This document shows positions 24,114-33,994 of a DNA stretch of 64,000 bases, one piece after another. Below the pieces are notes generated by a model, which was not told the DNA's origin, made no database searches, and saw nothing but the letters and a program-made list of their open reading frames with translations. Numbering within the stretch: the first letter of the stretch is position 1; each line of letters starts with the position of its first letter. The position numbers and the translations under genes were made by a program. Source of the DNA: Nipponacmea schrenckii (Eukaryota; Mollusca; Gastropoda; Lottiidae); contig JAUJPP010000011.1 of the NCBI GenBank assembly GCA_030562195.1, positions 1,674,001 through 1,738,000 of the forward strand. The letters are read 5' to 3'.

Positions 24114-25459
24114 ATGGCAAAACTTGACCCGATCTTTCAACTTTATGAACCAATAGAATATACATTCAATAAGAAAAAAGAAGACTACATCATTATATCT
24201 CCAACTGTTGGGTCCAAATCCCAGATTAATGACGGAGGTAGAGTCACATTTGAAATCAATTCGTTGTCCAATTGGTTACTTCTTTCCGACGCTTACTTCC
24301 GCTGTGATTTCAAAATATACGATGGAGCCCCCAATCAAAACCGTTTCCCCCAGCAGAAGGTAACATTAGAAAACAATTTCTTCCCCTCTTTATTTAGCGA
24401 AATGGTTTTAGAAGCCGGTTCAAATATAATTTAAGCAATCAAACACCCAGGTGAGTTTGACACAATGCTTAAAACTTTTTTATATCCAAAAAATTATACA
24501 ACGGCATCGGGTTGGATGCCAGACACGGGAGATGGGGAAATACAATCTCAACAAGAAAATGTAGCAGCAGACGCCAACCTGGCGGCAGTTAGAACTAGTG
24601 TTAACAATTTGATCAATATCACCAAATTTCAAAATAATGAAGGTTATAATCAGAGGGTTGTATTTTACAATAAACCTATTGATAGACATAGCTGGGGTTC
24701 GTACATAATCTGGAGTCTCTACCCGTTGTTTGGATTACTTGAGCACAGGAAAGTTTACATTGGTCTACCCTTCAAAATCCATCTTCAAAGATTAATAAAT
24801 AACGATAGAATATTTTTTGGAGAAAACAATTCAAATGCTAAATTAGAAATAACCGATATCCAATTATACGTGCCAGTAATAACCCCAACAATCGAAGTAG
24901 AAACAAGACTTCTTAGTAGTTTGAAAAAAGATATTGAAATAGCATTTTTAAGAAGAAATACGATTGGATCGATAACAATCACAGGGGAGAATTTCACATG
25001 GCAAGTGACGAATACCACAAAACCGGCAAGATATTTAATACTTGGTTTCAAAAATCTTCCAGATTCACAAACGAACAACAGCAACCTTTTTAAAGTAACT
25101 GGTGACAACTTTGGAGATCCTAAAATAAAAAGGGTTCAAGTAAGATTAAACAATGAAAATTATCCAAATCAACCTTTGAAAATTAATTCTGATATAAAGG
25201 ATTTTAATAAGTTGTATAGAAACTATAAGCTTATGAGCGAATTATTGTACCACAGTTTAATTATTTCGATTTTATTTTAAATTTTCCTATATTTTGTTTT
25301 GATCTCTCTGCTCATAAAGATGATTTGTTTAAAACAGGCTTACAGTTGTCTGTATACATTGAAAAAACTGCTGGAGATATGGTAGGGTATTGTCTCTTGT
25401 TAGAGGAATATCGTCATATCATAAATATAATGGATAGAAAGATGAATAGTATTGAATAA
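24114..25459 (+). pseudogene. Polinton major capsid protein, broken
   Basis: The reading matches the double-jelly-roll major capsid protein of Polintons: a DPIFQLYEPIEYTF-type opening, SDAYFRCDFKIYD, and a long C-terminal domain with ELLYHSL and FDLSAHKDDLFKTG segments. In living virus-like elements it forms the hexameric capsomer. This copy has an in-frame TAA at 24432-24434 (residue 107). It loses frame near 25240-25285; the C-terminal part continues in another frame to TAA at 25457-25459. It is the second rightward gene, followed 16 bases later by a 42-residue frame. The family call is firm and the gene is non-functional. Confidence 0.88.
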
Positions 25460-25475
25460 ATTTCTAACTTTAAAA

Positions 25476-25604
25476 ATGAAACCAGAAGTTTTAGTCACTA
25501 AAATATTAGAATCAATCGAAAATGGGAAACCGAAAACAATTACTTATAATGGTATAAAGATACATATTTCACAATCGGTGATTAACAAACTAAAAAAATC
25601 ATAA
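25476..25604 (+). CDS. Small Polinton frame, 42 residues, unknown
   Basis: An ATG 16 bases after the capsid stop opens a 42-residue frame (starts MKPEVLVTKILESIENG, ends VINKLKKS). It shows a mixed helix-like pattern and no known motif. The tight spacing and the intact frame in an otherwise damaged neighbourhood suggest a real small gene, but the short length limits confidence. Confidence 0.5.
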   Translation: MKPEVLVTKILESIENGKPKTITYNGIKIHISQSVINKLKKS

Positions 25605-25611
25605 AGTACTG

Positions 25612-26100
25612 GACAATATTAATTATAATGAAATAGACAAGCAAGCTAAAGAAGGTGGGTTTCTATTTCTTCTCCCATTAATTTTCGGTGGATTAGCAGC
25701 TGCAGGTGCTGTTACCGGTGGTGCAAGTGGTTTAGCTTCAGCGGTAAATAAGAAAAAAGCAGAAGTAGCTGAAGCCAGAGAAAAACGTAGACATAATTTA
25801 GAAATGGAAAAATTAGCCAGGGGTTCGGGAATCAAGGATATCTTAGCAAGCTTTAAACAATTCAATCACGCAACCAAGAAAACAGTAAAAGAAGGTTTGT
25901 CTAAATTGATTGATCAAATTGATACGGGTGAAACTGAGATTCAAAAAGAAGGAGAGGGATTAATACTTAAACACATTCGCAGTGGTGATGGTTTATTTCT
26001 TTCAAAATATAAAGGAGAAGGTATTGTATTAAATCCTCATTTAAAAAAATGGCTACAAAATTTAAACATTCAGAAAGGTTTCCACAAAATCCAATGTTAA
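25612..26100 (+). CDS. Polinton minor virion protein candidate with hydrophobic N-terminus
   Basis: An open frame of about 162 codons with a hydrophobic Gly/Ala-rich stretch near residues 15-40 (LLPLIFGGLAAAGAVTGGA), then a basic helical region (NKKKAEVAEAREKRRHNLE). The C-terminal part is rich in GEG/GDG pairs (EGEGLILKH, SGDGLFLSKYKGEG). No ATG precedes the hydrophobic part in frame; the first is at 25804. The original start may be mutated, or a non-ATG start used. It overlaps the ATPase start by 52 bases in another frame. Its position and composition recall pVI-like lytic minor capsid proteins; this is inference, as I cannot assign a family. Confidence 0.6.
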   Translation, partial: DNINYNEIDKQAKEGGFLFLLPLIFGGLAAAGAVTGGASGLASAVNKKKAEVAEAREKRRHNLEMEKLARGSGIKDILASFKQFNHATKKTVKEGLSKLIDQIDTGETEIQKEGEGLILKHIRSGDGLFLSKYKGEGIVLNPHLKKWLQNLNIQKGFHKIQC

Positions 26101-26782
26101 TGTGTATTGTTGGTCAATCAGGGTCAGGAAAAACTCACCTCTTATTTAAGATTTTAACAACACCCAAATTATTAGATTTTAATACCCTTTACATTTATAC
26201 ATCAACTCCAGATCAATTATATTATCAATTTCTGAAAGCCTTAGAATATTTATTTAGAAAGAAGACATACAGCAAATATTTCGAATTTATGAACTGGATG
26301 AAGATCTTCTAAATGACAAAACTACTGAAGAATTTATAAATTATTGTATAAAAGAAAACAACCCATCATTAACACCAACTGATATTCAAGTTGTACTAAC
26401 CAAGAATGTGAACGATTTAGATTTGTCTAATATCGACAAGAAAAGGAAAAACCGGATCATTTTCGATGATTGCGTAGCACAATCAAACCAAACAGTTCAA
26501 CAAGAATTCTTTACTAAAGGAAGACATCACAATTGTCATTGTATATACCAATCTCAATCATTTTATGGAATGGACGGAATGTTTATTAGAAAGAACGCTA
26601 ATTGTTTTATTTTGTTTGAATTAAACGATAAAGATCTATCTCAAATACTTCATGGTATGGAGAAAGATGAATTTAAAAAACTTTGTAGAAGACAATGGAG
26701 CAATCCTGACGATCATGGATATATCTTTGTAAATACAAGAAAACCAGCTGGAAAAAAAGTTATGACAAATATTTGTAATTAA
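26049..26782 (+). pseudogene. Polinton genome-packaging ATPase (FtsK/HerA type), frameshifted
   Basis: Starts MATKFKHSERFPQNPML, with Walker A GQSGSGKT at residues 22-29 and a Walker B-like NRIIFDDCV about 130 residues on. The end is PDDHGYIFVNTRKPAGKK. This matches the A32-like packaging ATPases of Polintons and relatives, which pump DNA into capsids. The frame is lost at about 26285 and the remainder continues in another frame to TAA at 26780-26782. Total length of about 245 residues is usual for the family. It overlaps the previous frame and is followed 3 bases later by the next gene. Confidence 0.88.
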
Positions 26783-26785
26783 AAA

Positions 26786-27617
26786 ATGACTGATTGGAAT
26801 AAAATATTAAAGAGAAATAAAGAATTCATTAAAACTAAAGATAAAATAAAATCTAAAATCGAAGATAGAAGATTATCGCAAATGGGAATGGAGGAGAGTT
26901 TATCAACTTTATTTAAGCCTCTATTAAAACAACAAGAAAATGTTCCTGCTATAGAAAATGCCCCACCTCCTGCTATAGAAAATGTTCCACCTTAGAACTA
27001 GAAAATACAAATGAATTTATAATAAAATCACTTGATGATATAAAACGATATTTTTCAAATCCTGACCCAACATTACCAAAGTCTATTAAACCAGTTGTGG
27101 ATGATTATGGGTTATTATTCAATGGTTATCGAATATTGTTCGATCATCGTTACCCTCAATTCAAGATAGATACAAAAACCCTTTAGATATAAATTAACAC
27201 AAGGATTAAGTGATTTGATAAACGGAGGAGACATTGCCATTGGGGAATACAATGATTTGATAGAATATTTAAAACTTCTTCACGCTATTAAAAAAAACAG
27301 GAGCTCTAACAAATAGATTGAAAGAAGTAGACCTACATATCAGAGCCATGAATGATGTTGATGAATCGGATGAATATTGGGAAGAAAATCCAATCATAGA
27401 AGAAATAGATGAATTCAATAATTTGATATCTGGAGAAGGAATAACTTTTTTATCAGATGATCCCCAACAATTACTTAACAGACTTACTGTAATTATTGAA
27501 GCAATGAAACATGGACATTAATCTGATTCAAATGAAATCCACGCTATTTTAAAAAGATTATTAGAAAAGGGAATTATAAATAAAGACGATTATATTAATG
27601 TTTTAAAAAATGGATGA
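26786..27617 (+). pseudogene. Unrecognised Polinton protein, multiply frameshifted
   Basis: It begins with an ATG 3 bases after the ATPase stop. The first 69 residues are basic and helical, then Pro-rich with a short repeat (PAIEN twice). The reading shifts frame at about 26995 and again around 27185 and 27290. It meets a stop at 27519-27521 and ends at TGA 27615-27617. Acidic segments (DVDESDEYWEENPIIEEIDE) and a helical tail are visible. No known domain was seen. A protein in this place is expected in many Polintons but its function is not known to me. Confidence 0.6.
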
Positions 27618-29572
27618 TAGATAGATAGTTTATGTACAAAAGCATTAAGTTACAAACTTATAGCCATCACTGAAAAATATATACCAGCATAACAGAGGGT
27701 GATGATACAAATACAAAACAAACAAAAATATGAACAATGGGTAATATGTTACAAATACAAAAGAATTATTTACAACTGCAATGATAAAAGTATAAAAGTT
27801 TAATTTAGCGTTATAAAGAGGTACGAAGTTTAAATGCGAAATATAAGTATTTAGAGAGTGATGATAGTAAAGAAGTACAACTGGAAGACATAAGACATAT
27901 GAATTTTTCTAAAGTTGGATATACATAGTAGTAAGAAGGCAGATATCGTTTTCTTAGATCAGAATAGGCAGTACAGCATAATAGAAAATGAAATTCGTCT
28001 TCAACGACATTCATATCACAATAAATACATAACCTTTCATTTCTATGTACATTTGTATATCTTCCTGTTTCTATTGCCAGATTGTGGGCACTGCATCTAA
28101 ATTTAGACAAACATTTTCTATATTTCGGTATAATTGAATTGTTTAAATAAGGTTTAAAAGATCGTAGGTAAACAAGTTATAATAATATAATTTAGAGGAG
28201 TTGAAACGTGAACTATTCCATCCTTGTATGAATTGAACTAATAAACGGCGCCTATACTTATTTGTGGACAGAGCCACGGTAACTTCCCCTTGGTTCATCC
28301 AATTACTTGAAAAACCTAGTGAGTCTAACATACATTTAACGTTATAGGCCCAATTATATTTTTTATAATTATTAAACATATAAGGACTATTACATGTTAC
28401 ATTATAAATAAAATATAAAAATGAGTTTTTATCAGATAATATTTTCAGCCAATATTTTAGAATTAAATAAATACGTTTATAATACAATGGTGTTACACCA
28501 AGTTCCCCGTAAACAGCATTTGAAGGCGTAGATGATTTCACTCCAAGAATTTTTTTACAAAAATTAATATGAACTTTTTCAATATCAGGTCCAATATGGA
28601 AACCCCATACAACACAAGCATAATTTAAAATAGATCCGATATAGCAATTAAACAGTTGATATTGTTGATTTACGCTTAAATATACATTGTTAAAAACATT
28701 ACATAACTGATAAACACCCTTACTCCCTTTAACAGATATAGATTTCTGAGCATTGCTGAACAGGCCGTTACTGGAAAACTCGACACCAAGATAATTAAAA
28801 GATTTTACATTTTCTAATGGATAGCCATTATAATTAAATATACATGTATTATAAGAATTATTCCGACCTTTCTTAAATATCATAGTTTTAGTCTTAGCAA
28901 TATTAACATCAAGTTTCCAAAGATTGCAGTACATATATAATCTATTTAAAAGCGATTGAAGGCCAGCAGCAGAAGAGGATAATAATGTACTATCGTCAGC
29001 ATACGTAAGTGTAGTTAAGACACGATTTTCAAGAATGACAGGATCCATAACATCAGCTGATAGAAATGAGTCAAAGTCATACATATATAAAAGGAATAAT
29101 AATGGTGAGAGGTTATCTCCCTGCTTTACGCCAGAGTGGGAAGGGAAACAGTCTGTGTATTCACCTTTATACTTCACACATAATGAAACGGTTTTGTACA
29201 TAGAGTGGATGCATCTTAACATTTTATTGCTTAAACCTATATCTCTTAATTTATGTAGCAGCAATTGTCTATCTATCTTATCAAAACATTTTGAAAAATC
29301 AATAAATGCACAATATAATTGTTTGCCTTCAGACAAAAACTTGTTTACTACTTGACTTAAAATAAAGGTACAATCAACAGTACTCTTCTTGGGTTGGAAA
29401 CCAAATTGAGTGGGGGGGTAATATGCTATAGTCGTTAGCCCAATTAAAAATTCTTTGGTTTATAATAGCTAAGAATAATTTTGCAAAAATGGACATAACC
29501 GTTATGCCTGTATAGTTATTGACGTCATCAGAGATGCCTTTCTTGGGTACAGAGTTTTTCATAATAACATCT
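27618..29572 (-). mobile_element. 5'-truncated LINE (non-LTR retrotransposon) inserted in the Polinton
   Basis: The 3' end is at the left, in a short GATAGATAGATAG microsatellite typical of some non-LTR tails. The 5' end stops within the reverse transcriptase at about 29572. It interrupts the penton-like gene near its start. No target duplication could be fixed by eye. Confidence 0.85.
27811..29562 (-). pseudogene. LINE reverse transcriptase (ORF2 C-terminal two thirds), broken
   Basis: Recognisable blocks, from 5' to 3' on the minus strand: NNYTGITVMSIFAKLF (29374-29562 frame), AFIDFSKCFDKIDRQLL, SGVKQGDNLSPLLF, the catalytic YADDSTLL, then a C-terminal region with a Cys/His cluster (CIYCDMNVVEDEFHFLLCC) near 27811-28110. 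At least two frame breaks occur: near 29340-29374, and near 28110-28143. The endonuclease is missing because of 5' truncation. The catalytic Asp pair is intact. I did not assign a clade. Confidence 0.88.
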
Positions 29573-30271
29573 AAGTCCTCGAAAATAAGATTAACCCTAG
29601 ATTATGAATGTGAACTCGATCCAAATAAACACTATAAGTTAGGACTAAAATATTTTTCAGTTTACAATTCAATAAGAAATGTTAGTGAACAGAATAACCA
29701 ATTGAAAATTTCTAAAGACAATGGAAGATTATTTAAATTATTAAAATTATTACCAGAAAGTTATGAATATGTTTCCATTAACGAATTTATATCTCAATTT
29801 GTTGGAAGTCATAAGGACAAACCAAATATTGAATTCGAAGGTAATTTAAATCTGAACAAAATAAAACTAAATCTAAAAGACAAACATCAAGTAGATTTCA
29901 ATGTAGAAAACTCAATAAATGAATTATTAGGTTTTGAAAAGAAATTGTATACCAAATCTACACTTGCTCCTTATAAAGCAAATATTGAAAACGACATCGA
30001 TATTATCAATATTCATTGTAATTTGGTTGATGGTGGATTTTTCAATAAAAGCAAACAACAAATCATTTTCAGTATTCCAACGTTTACAGTTCCAATCGGT
30101 TATAGAATAATAGAAAAACCGTTTTAAACAACATATCTTCCAATAAATACCACAGGTATTAAAGATATCAATTTAGATATAAAAGATGGATATGGAAGAT
30201 ATTTAGATTTTGGCCAGGAAGAAATATGTATTCAATTACACGTTTCCTCATCTTCATCTAAAATTATATAA
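29573..30271 (+). pseudogene. Polinton penton-like minor capsid protein, interrupted
   Basis: From about 29573 the frame reads LDYECELDPNKHYKLGLKYF, then SINELLGFEKKLYTKS and IHCNLVDGGFFNKSKQQ. This matches the single-jelly-roll penton-like protein of Polintons, which occupies the capsid vertices. The LINE removed its first codons from context. A TAA at 30125-30127 interrupts the frame, which then stays open to TAA at 30269-30271 with conserved-looking sequence (DGYGRYLDFGQEEICIQLH). It ends tail to tail with polymerase B, overlapping it by 40 bases. Confidence 0.82.
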
Positions 30272-33200
30272 TCGTAATCATCGAATTCGTAATTTTCAAC
30301 CATATTAACTTCATCTTTATTATTATAAGGATACATAATTCCATTTCTGTTTGGTGTTTTTTTTTAATCAAATTCAAATTATGTTTGAATACTTTCTTTT
30401 GTTTATCTTTCGGAATTACCACACCGTCTGTAAAACTTTTTTTCCAAGGTTTATCGAATTCATTTTCAATATCTTTTCCATTGGCTAATTTAAGATAATC
30501 TTCCTATAATCACTCAACTTTGATATTGTATATCCTTTAAAAGTTTTCTTTTCCACTAATTCTCCATTAGAAGTTAGAATGATATTGTATTTCACTTTTG
30601 GAGCTAAATATAAACCAAATATTATACCACCATCTCCATAATCATTCTTTCCTTTTCCATATACCGTTTCAGAAGTTAATCCAGCTTTTTCTAAAATATC
30701 CCAATTCCTATCTGATATGTATAAACTATCGGTATCAGTATAATATATTTCTGGTTTTCTAAAACCGTCAATAACATGAATAAAATTATTCATTATTCGT
30801 TTGCTATGTGCTAAGATGAATGAACCCAAGTGACTCGGAGTTAATCTTGTTGTTTTTGTTGGTTTGATAATTTCAGGTTGTTCCTTTTCTTTTTCCACTA
30901 TATATTGTTGTTCATTTACTTTTTCATAACTTTTTATATTTGAATCAAAATTTGCTTTAAGAGTTTCTTCAGACCATAAATGAAATTCTGTATTTATATC
31001 TTTCTGAACAGTTTTTCCGTATAAAGAATTACCCAATAATTTCATACAATCGCTGCCAACTAAATTTCCCTGTTGTTTATATTTGTTTCTTTCTTCTTTT
31101 AAAGTTAAAACATAGTCTTTATTTGGAGGTGTTTTGAAATTTTCTTCATAGACTATCCCATATAATATTTTGATAATGTTTCCACCAGCTCGAACAATTT
31201 CCTGTATGTCAACAGAAGTGAGAACGTCATTACAAAAACCATTTCTAAATCGTATCTTATCACCAGATTTTGTTTGGGGTTTATCATCCTCTATAACAGT
31301 GTAAGTTATTTTGTCTTTGGCTGGTATTGGTTGAAAAAACATATTTTTTGGATACTCAAACCAAACAGATAAAATAGCACACCTTGGTCTAAATTGTTGT
31401 TTATTGAAAAGCTTTACAAATTCTTCCTTTTCATAATCTTTTATAGCTCTTGCTGATTCAGCTTTCGGGTATTCACCATCACACATAGCAGAGGCATATA
31501 AACCGTTAGCGTCAAATGCCATTAATTTAGAACAAGAGATTTTCTTCAACTCTTCGTTAAAATCTTTAGTAGACTGTTGGTATTTTTTGAATAACTCAAT
31601 TATATCAGAATCAGTTGTATTTAAATGATGTTGTAGTACTTTACAAATTTCATCTAATTTATCCGATTTGAATTTTATTATGTTTGCAGAAACTCTACCT
31701 CCTTTTACAGAACGTCTGACATAATGTCTGATGAACGGATCGACGTGAGAATATACTTTTTCTCCTTTATACAGATGATACCAACCTTTAAGAGATAAGG
31801 CGGGAGCTGTTAAATTATTTATTACACTTTGATTTATCATAGATGTCATAACTTGATTGTATTTGATCAAACATACACCTAAACATATCGTATCTCTTTT
31901 AGCATAAGGTTCCCATTCTTCTCTTCGGGATTCCCAATTTGATTCGTTTATAGACGCAATATCTAAATCAATCTTTCTTAAATTCATTGGTAATTCTGAT
32001 GATTTTCCCCAATCTTTTAAACTTCTTGCTACATGTTGATATGAACAAGTGAAATGTCATAACTTGATTGTATTTGATCAAACATACACCTAAACATATC
32101 GTATCTCTTTTAGCATAAGGTTCCCATTCTTCTCTTCGGGACTCCCAATTTGATTCGTTTATAGACGCAATATCTAAATCAATCTTTCTTAAATTCATTG
32201 GTAATTCTGATGATTTTCCCCAATCTTTTAAACTTCTTGCTACATGTTGATATGAACAAGTGAAATTTATTTTTTGAAGATAATTGTTTTTATTGTTAAA
32301 CTTCATTTCATTATTCCATTTTTTCTGTAAAGACTTTTCTGTATATATATTAGATATTGGTAAACGAAGTATGCCTCTTGTGGTTTTGAGAGGACAGTGA
32401 GTTAATTTTGACATATTTTTAATAATAATCCAATTATCAAAACCACTACCATTATGAGAAACTAAAGTTAATTGTTTTTGATCAACATTTCCTAAATATT
32501 TTAACATTTGATCTATACAATCTGTACCTACAAATATATGAACTATATTCATTATTTTTTCATAAAATTCTTCAGGAACATTATCTGTGGGTTTTAGATC
32601 TGGAAAACGACAATTTATTCGTTCTAATATTTTTCGTAGCTTTTCCAAATTGACTAAAGAACACGCATATGGTATTGTTTTACCAGTTTCTTTTTCTGTA
32701 TAGGTCTCAGAATCCCAAGCATAAAGAGTTTCAGGTTCGGAGTTTTGTGACATGGAAGCTGGATTAAATTCTGAAAAAAAGTTTAATGTTTTCGTTAACA
32801 CAGGATTTCCATACTTGTTCATAGTTGTTTTCTATTTCTTTTATTCCTAAACTTTTGTTATCTCTTTTTATCAAACAGAAATGATTATTGTGTAAATATA
32901 AAACCCATTCTGATGGAGTGTTTATTTTTCTAGGATATAAAGTTCTATCTTTAGGATTATAAATTTGGAACGAAGTTTCATTTTTTTCATTGAATTCTCC
33001 GATTCGAGCTTGAGTCATAATTCCCTTTCTGTTATGTTTTGAATAGGAATAAATAAATTTATTAAATTCGTTTATTAAATCTCGTTTCAAAACATAATTA
33101 ACACACTTGATAAAACAAGCTCCGTCAGTTGGAATATAACAATATTTTCCAACATATTCTTCGATTGTAAATAGCAATTGAGTTCCTTTTCCTATATTTG

Positions 33201-33605
33201 ATCTTTTGATTGGTTTGAAATCATCTTTACGATATATTATATGACCAGTAAAATACCAATCTGAACTATCTGATTTTTCACTCATATTATTGACAACTCT
33301 AGAAATCATTTGAACATTAAAGAAAGATAAATTCATATTTTGTTTGAATTCACCATCTTCAAAAAATTTTCCATCGATTTCAATTTGTCCATTAAAAGTA
33401 TTAAACTCTTCAATTATATCAGAAACCACATGTTCAAATAATTCATTGTCAATTTTTTTCTTCGGTTTTACAGCTATAGGTTCTTTTTTTTAAATTAATT
33501 TCGTCATGTTTCTTTTTCAATTTTTTATGTTCTATTCTTAAGGATTCAATTTTTGTTAATAATTTATCGAATATTTCATTAAATTCTTCGAGTTCTTCTA
33601 TGGTA
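30232..33605 (-). pseudogene. Polinton protein-primed DNA polymerase B, broken
   Basis: All landmarks of a protein-primed family B polymerase are visible. The exonuclease motifs are WDSETYTE (Exo I), NGSGFDNW (Exo II) and YAKRDTICLG (Exo III). The polymerase motifs are FDANGLYASAM (A), KLLGNSLYGKT (B) and YYTDTDSLYI (C). A basic N-terminal region of about 300 residues precedes them, starting with a helical segment near 33600. The start codon is uncertain, since no ATG sits at the expected place. Breaks: a poly-A shift near 33484, a shift near 32775-32820, the 211-bp tandem duplication at 31843-32264, and shifts near 30490 and 30361-30370. It would copy the element from protein-primed ends when intact. 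Confidence 0.92.
31843..32264. repeat. 211-bp tandem duplication within polymerase B
   Basis: 31843-32053 and 32054-32264 are near-identical; one difference was seen (cgggattccc versus cgggactccc). Because 211 is not a multiple of three, the second copy shifts the frame and repeats the Exo III region. The high identity implies a recent event. Confidence 0.93.
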
Positions 33606-33606
33606 A

Positions 33607-33984
33607 TTATTTTATCAGATTTGCTCCTTTCAAAAAAATGAATAATTTATCTAAATATGTTCTTATTAAATTTGATATGGTTTTGTAATATAATTTCTTT
33701 TTAGAGGTAAACCCAATAGTAATTAAACCACATGAAGATGTTTGAATAGCTGTAAGAGCTCCTAGGATAGTTGGAATAAATATTGGAAGAGAAATACTTG
33801 CTGTTACAGTGGTTGCTGTTGCTATAAGACAAGCTGATATAACACTTACAGTTTTAAAAGTAGTGTCTATCTTACTCCAACATTTTGTTAACTTTTTGTA
33901 ATGATTGAATTCTCCTTCTAACTCTTTTTGTTTACGCATCATAACATCTTGTAAATTCTGTGTGTTTAACTCTTCGGTATTCAT
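33607..33984 (-). CDS. Small Polinton membrane protein
   Basis: A 125-residue intact frame. A charged helical start (DVMMRKQKELEGEFNHYKKL) leads to two hydrophobic stretches separated by a short turn, around residues 45-65 and 68-92 (SVISACLIATATTVTASISL, then IFIPTILGALTAI). A basic tail follows. Proteins of this shape are common between the polymerase and fibre-like genes of animal Polintons; their function is not known to me. It lies 10 bases downstream of the fibre-like gene's stop and next to the polymerase, as in a compact leftward transcription unit. Confidence 0.65.
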   Translation of the reverse strand: MNTEELNTQNLQDVMMRKQKELEGEFNHYKKLTKCWSKIDTTFKTVSVISACLIATATTVTASISLPIFIPTILGALTAIQTSSCGLITIGFTSKKKLYYKTISNLIRTYLDKLFIFLKGANLIK

Positions 33985-33994
33985 TTTTTAAGAA

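Noticed and set aside
28143..29336. Considered as a Polinton-encoded reverse transcriptase
   Set aside because: The RT is of LINE type, ends in a microsatellite tail and interrupts the penton gene, so it is a later insertion.
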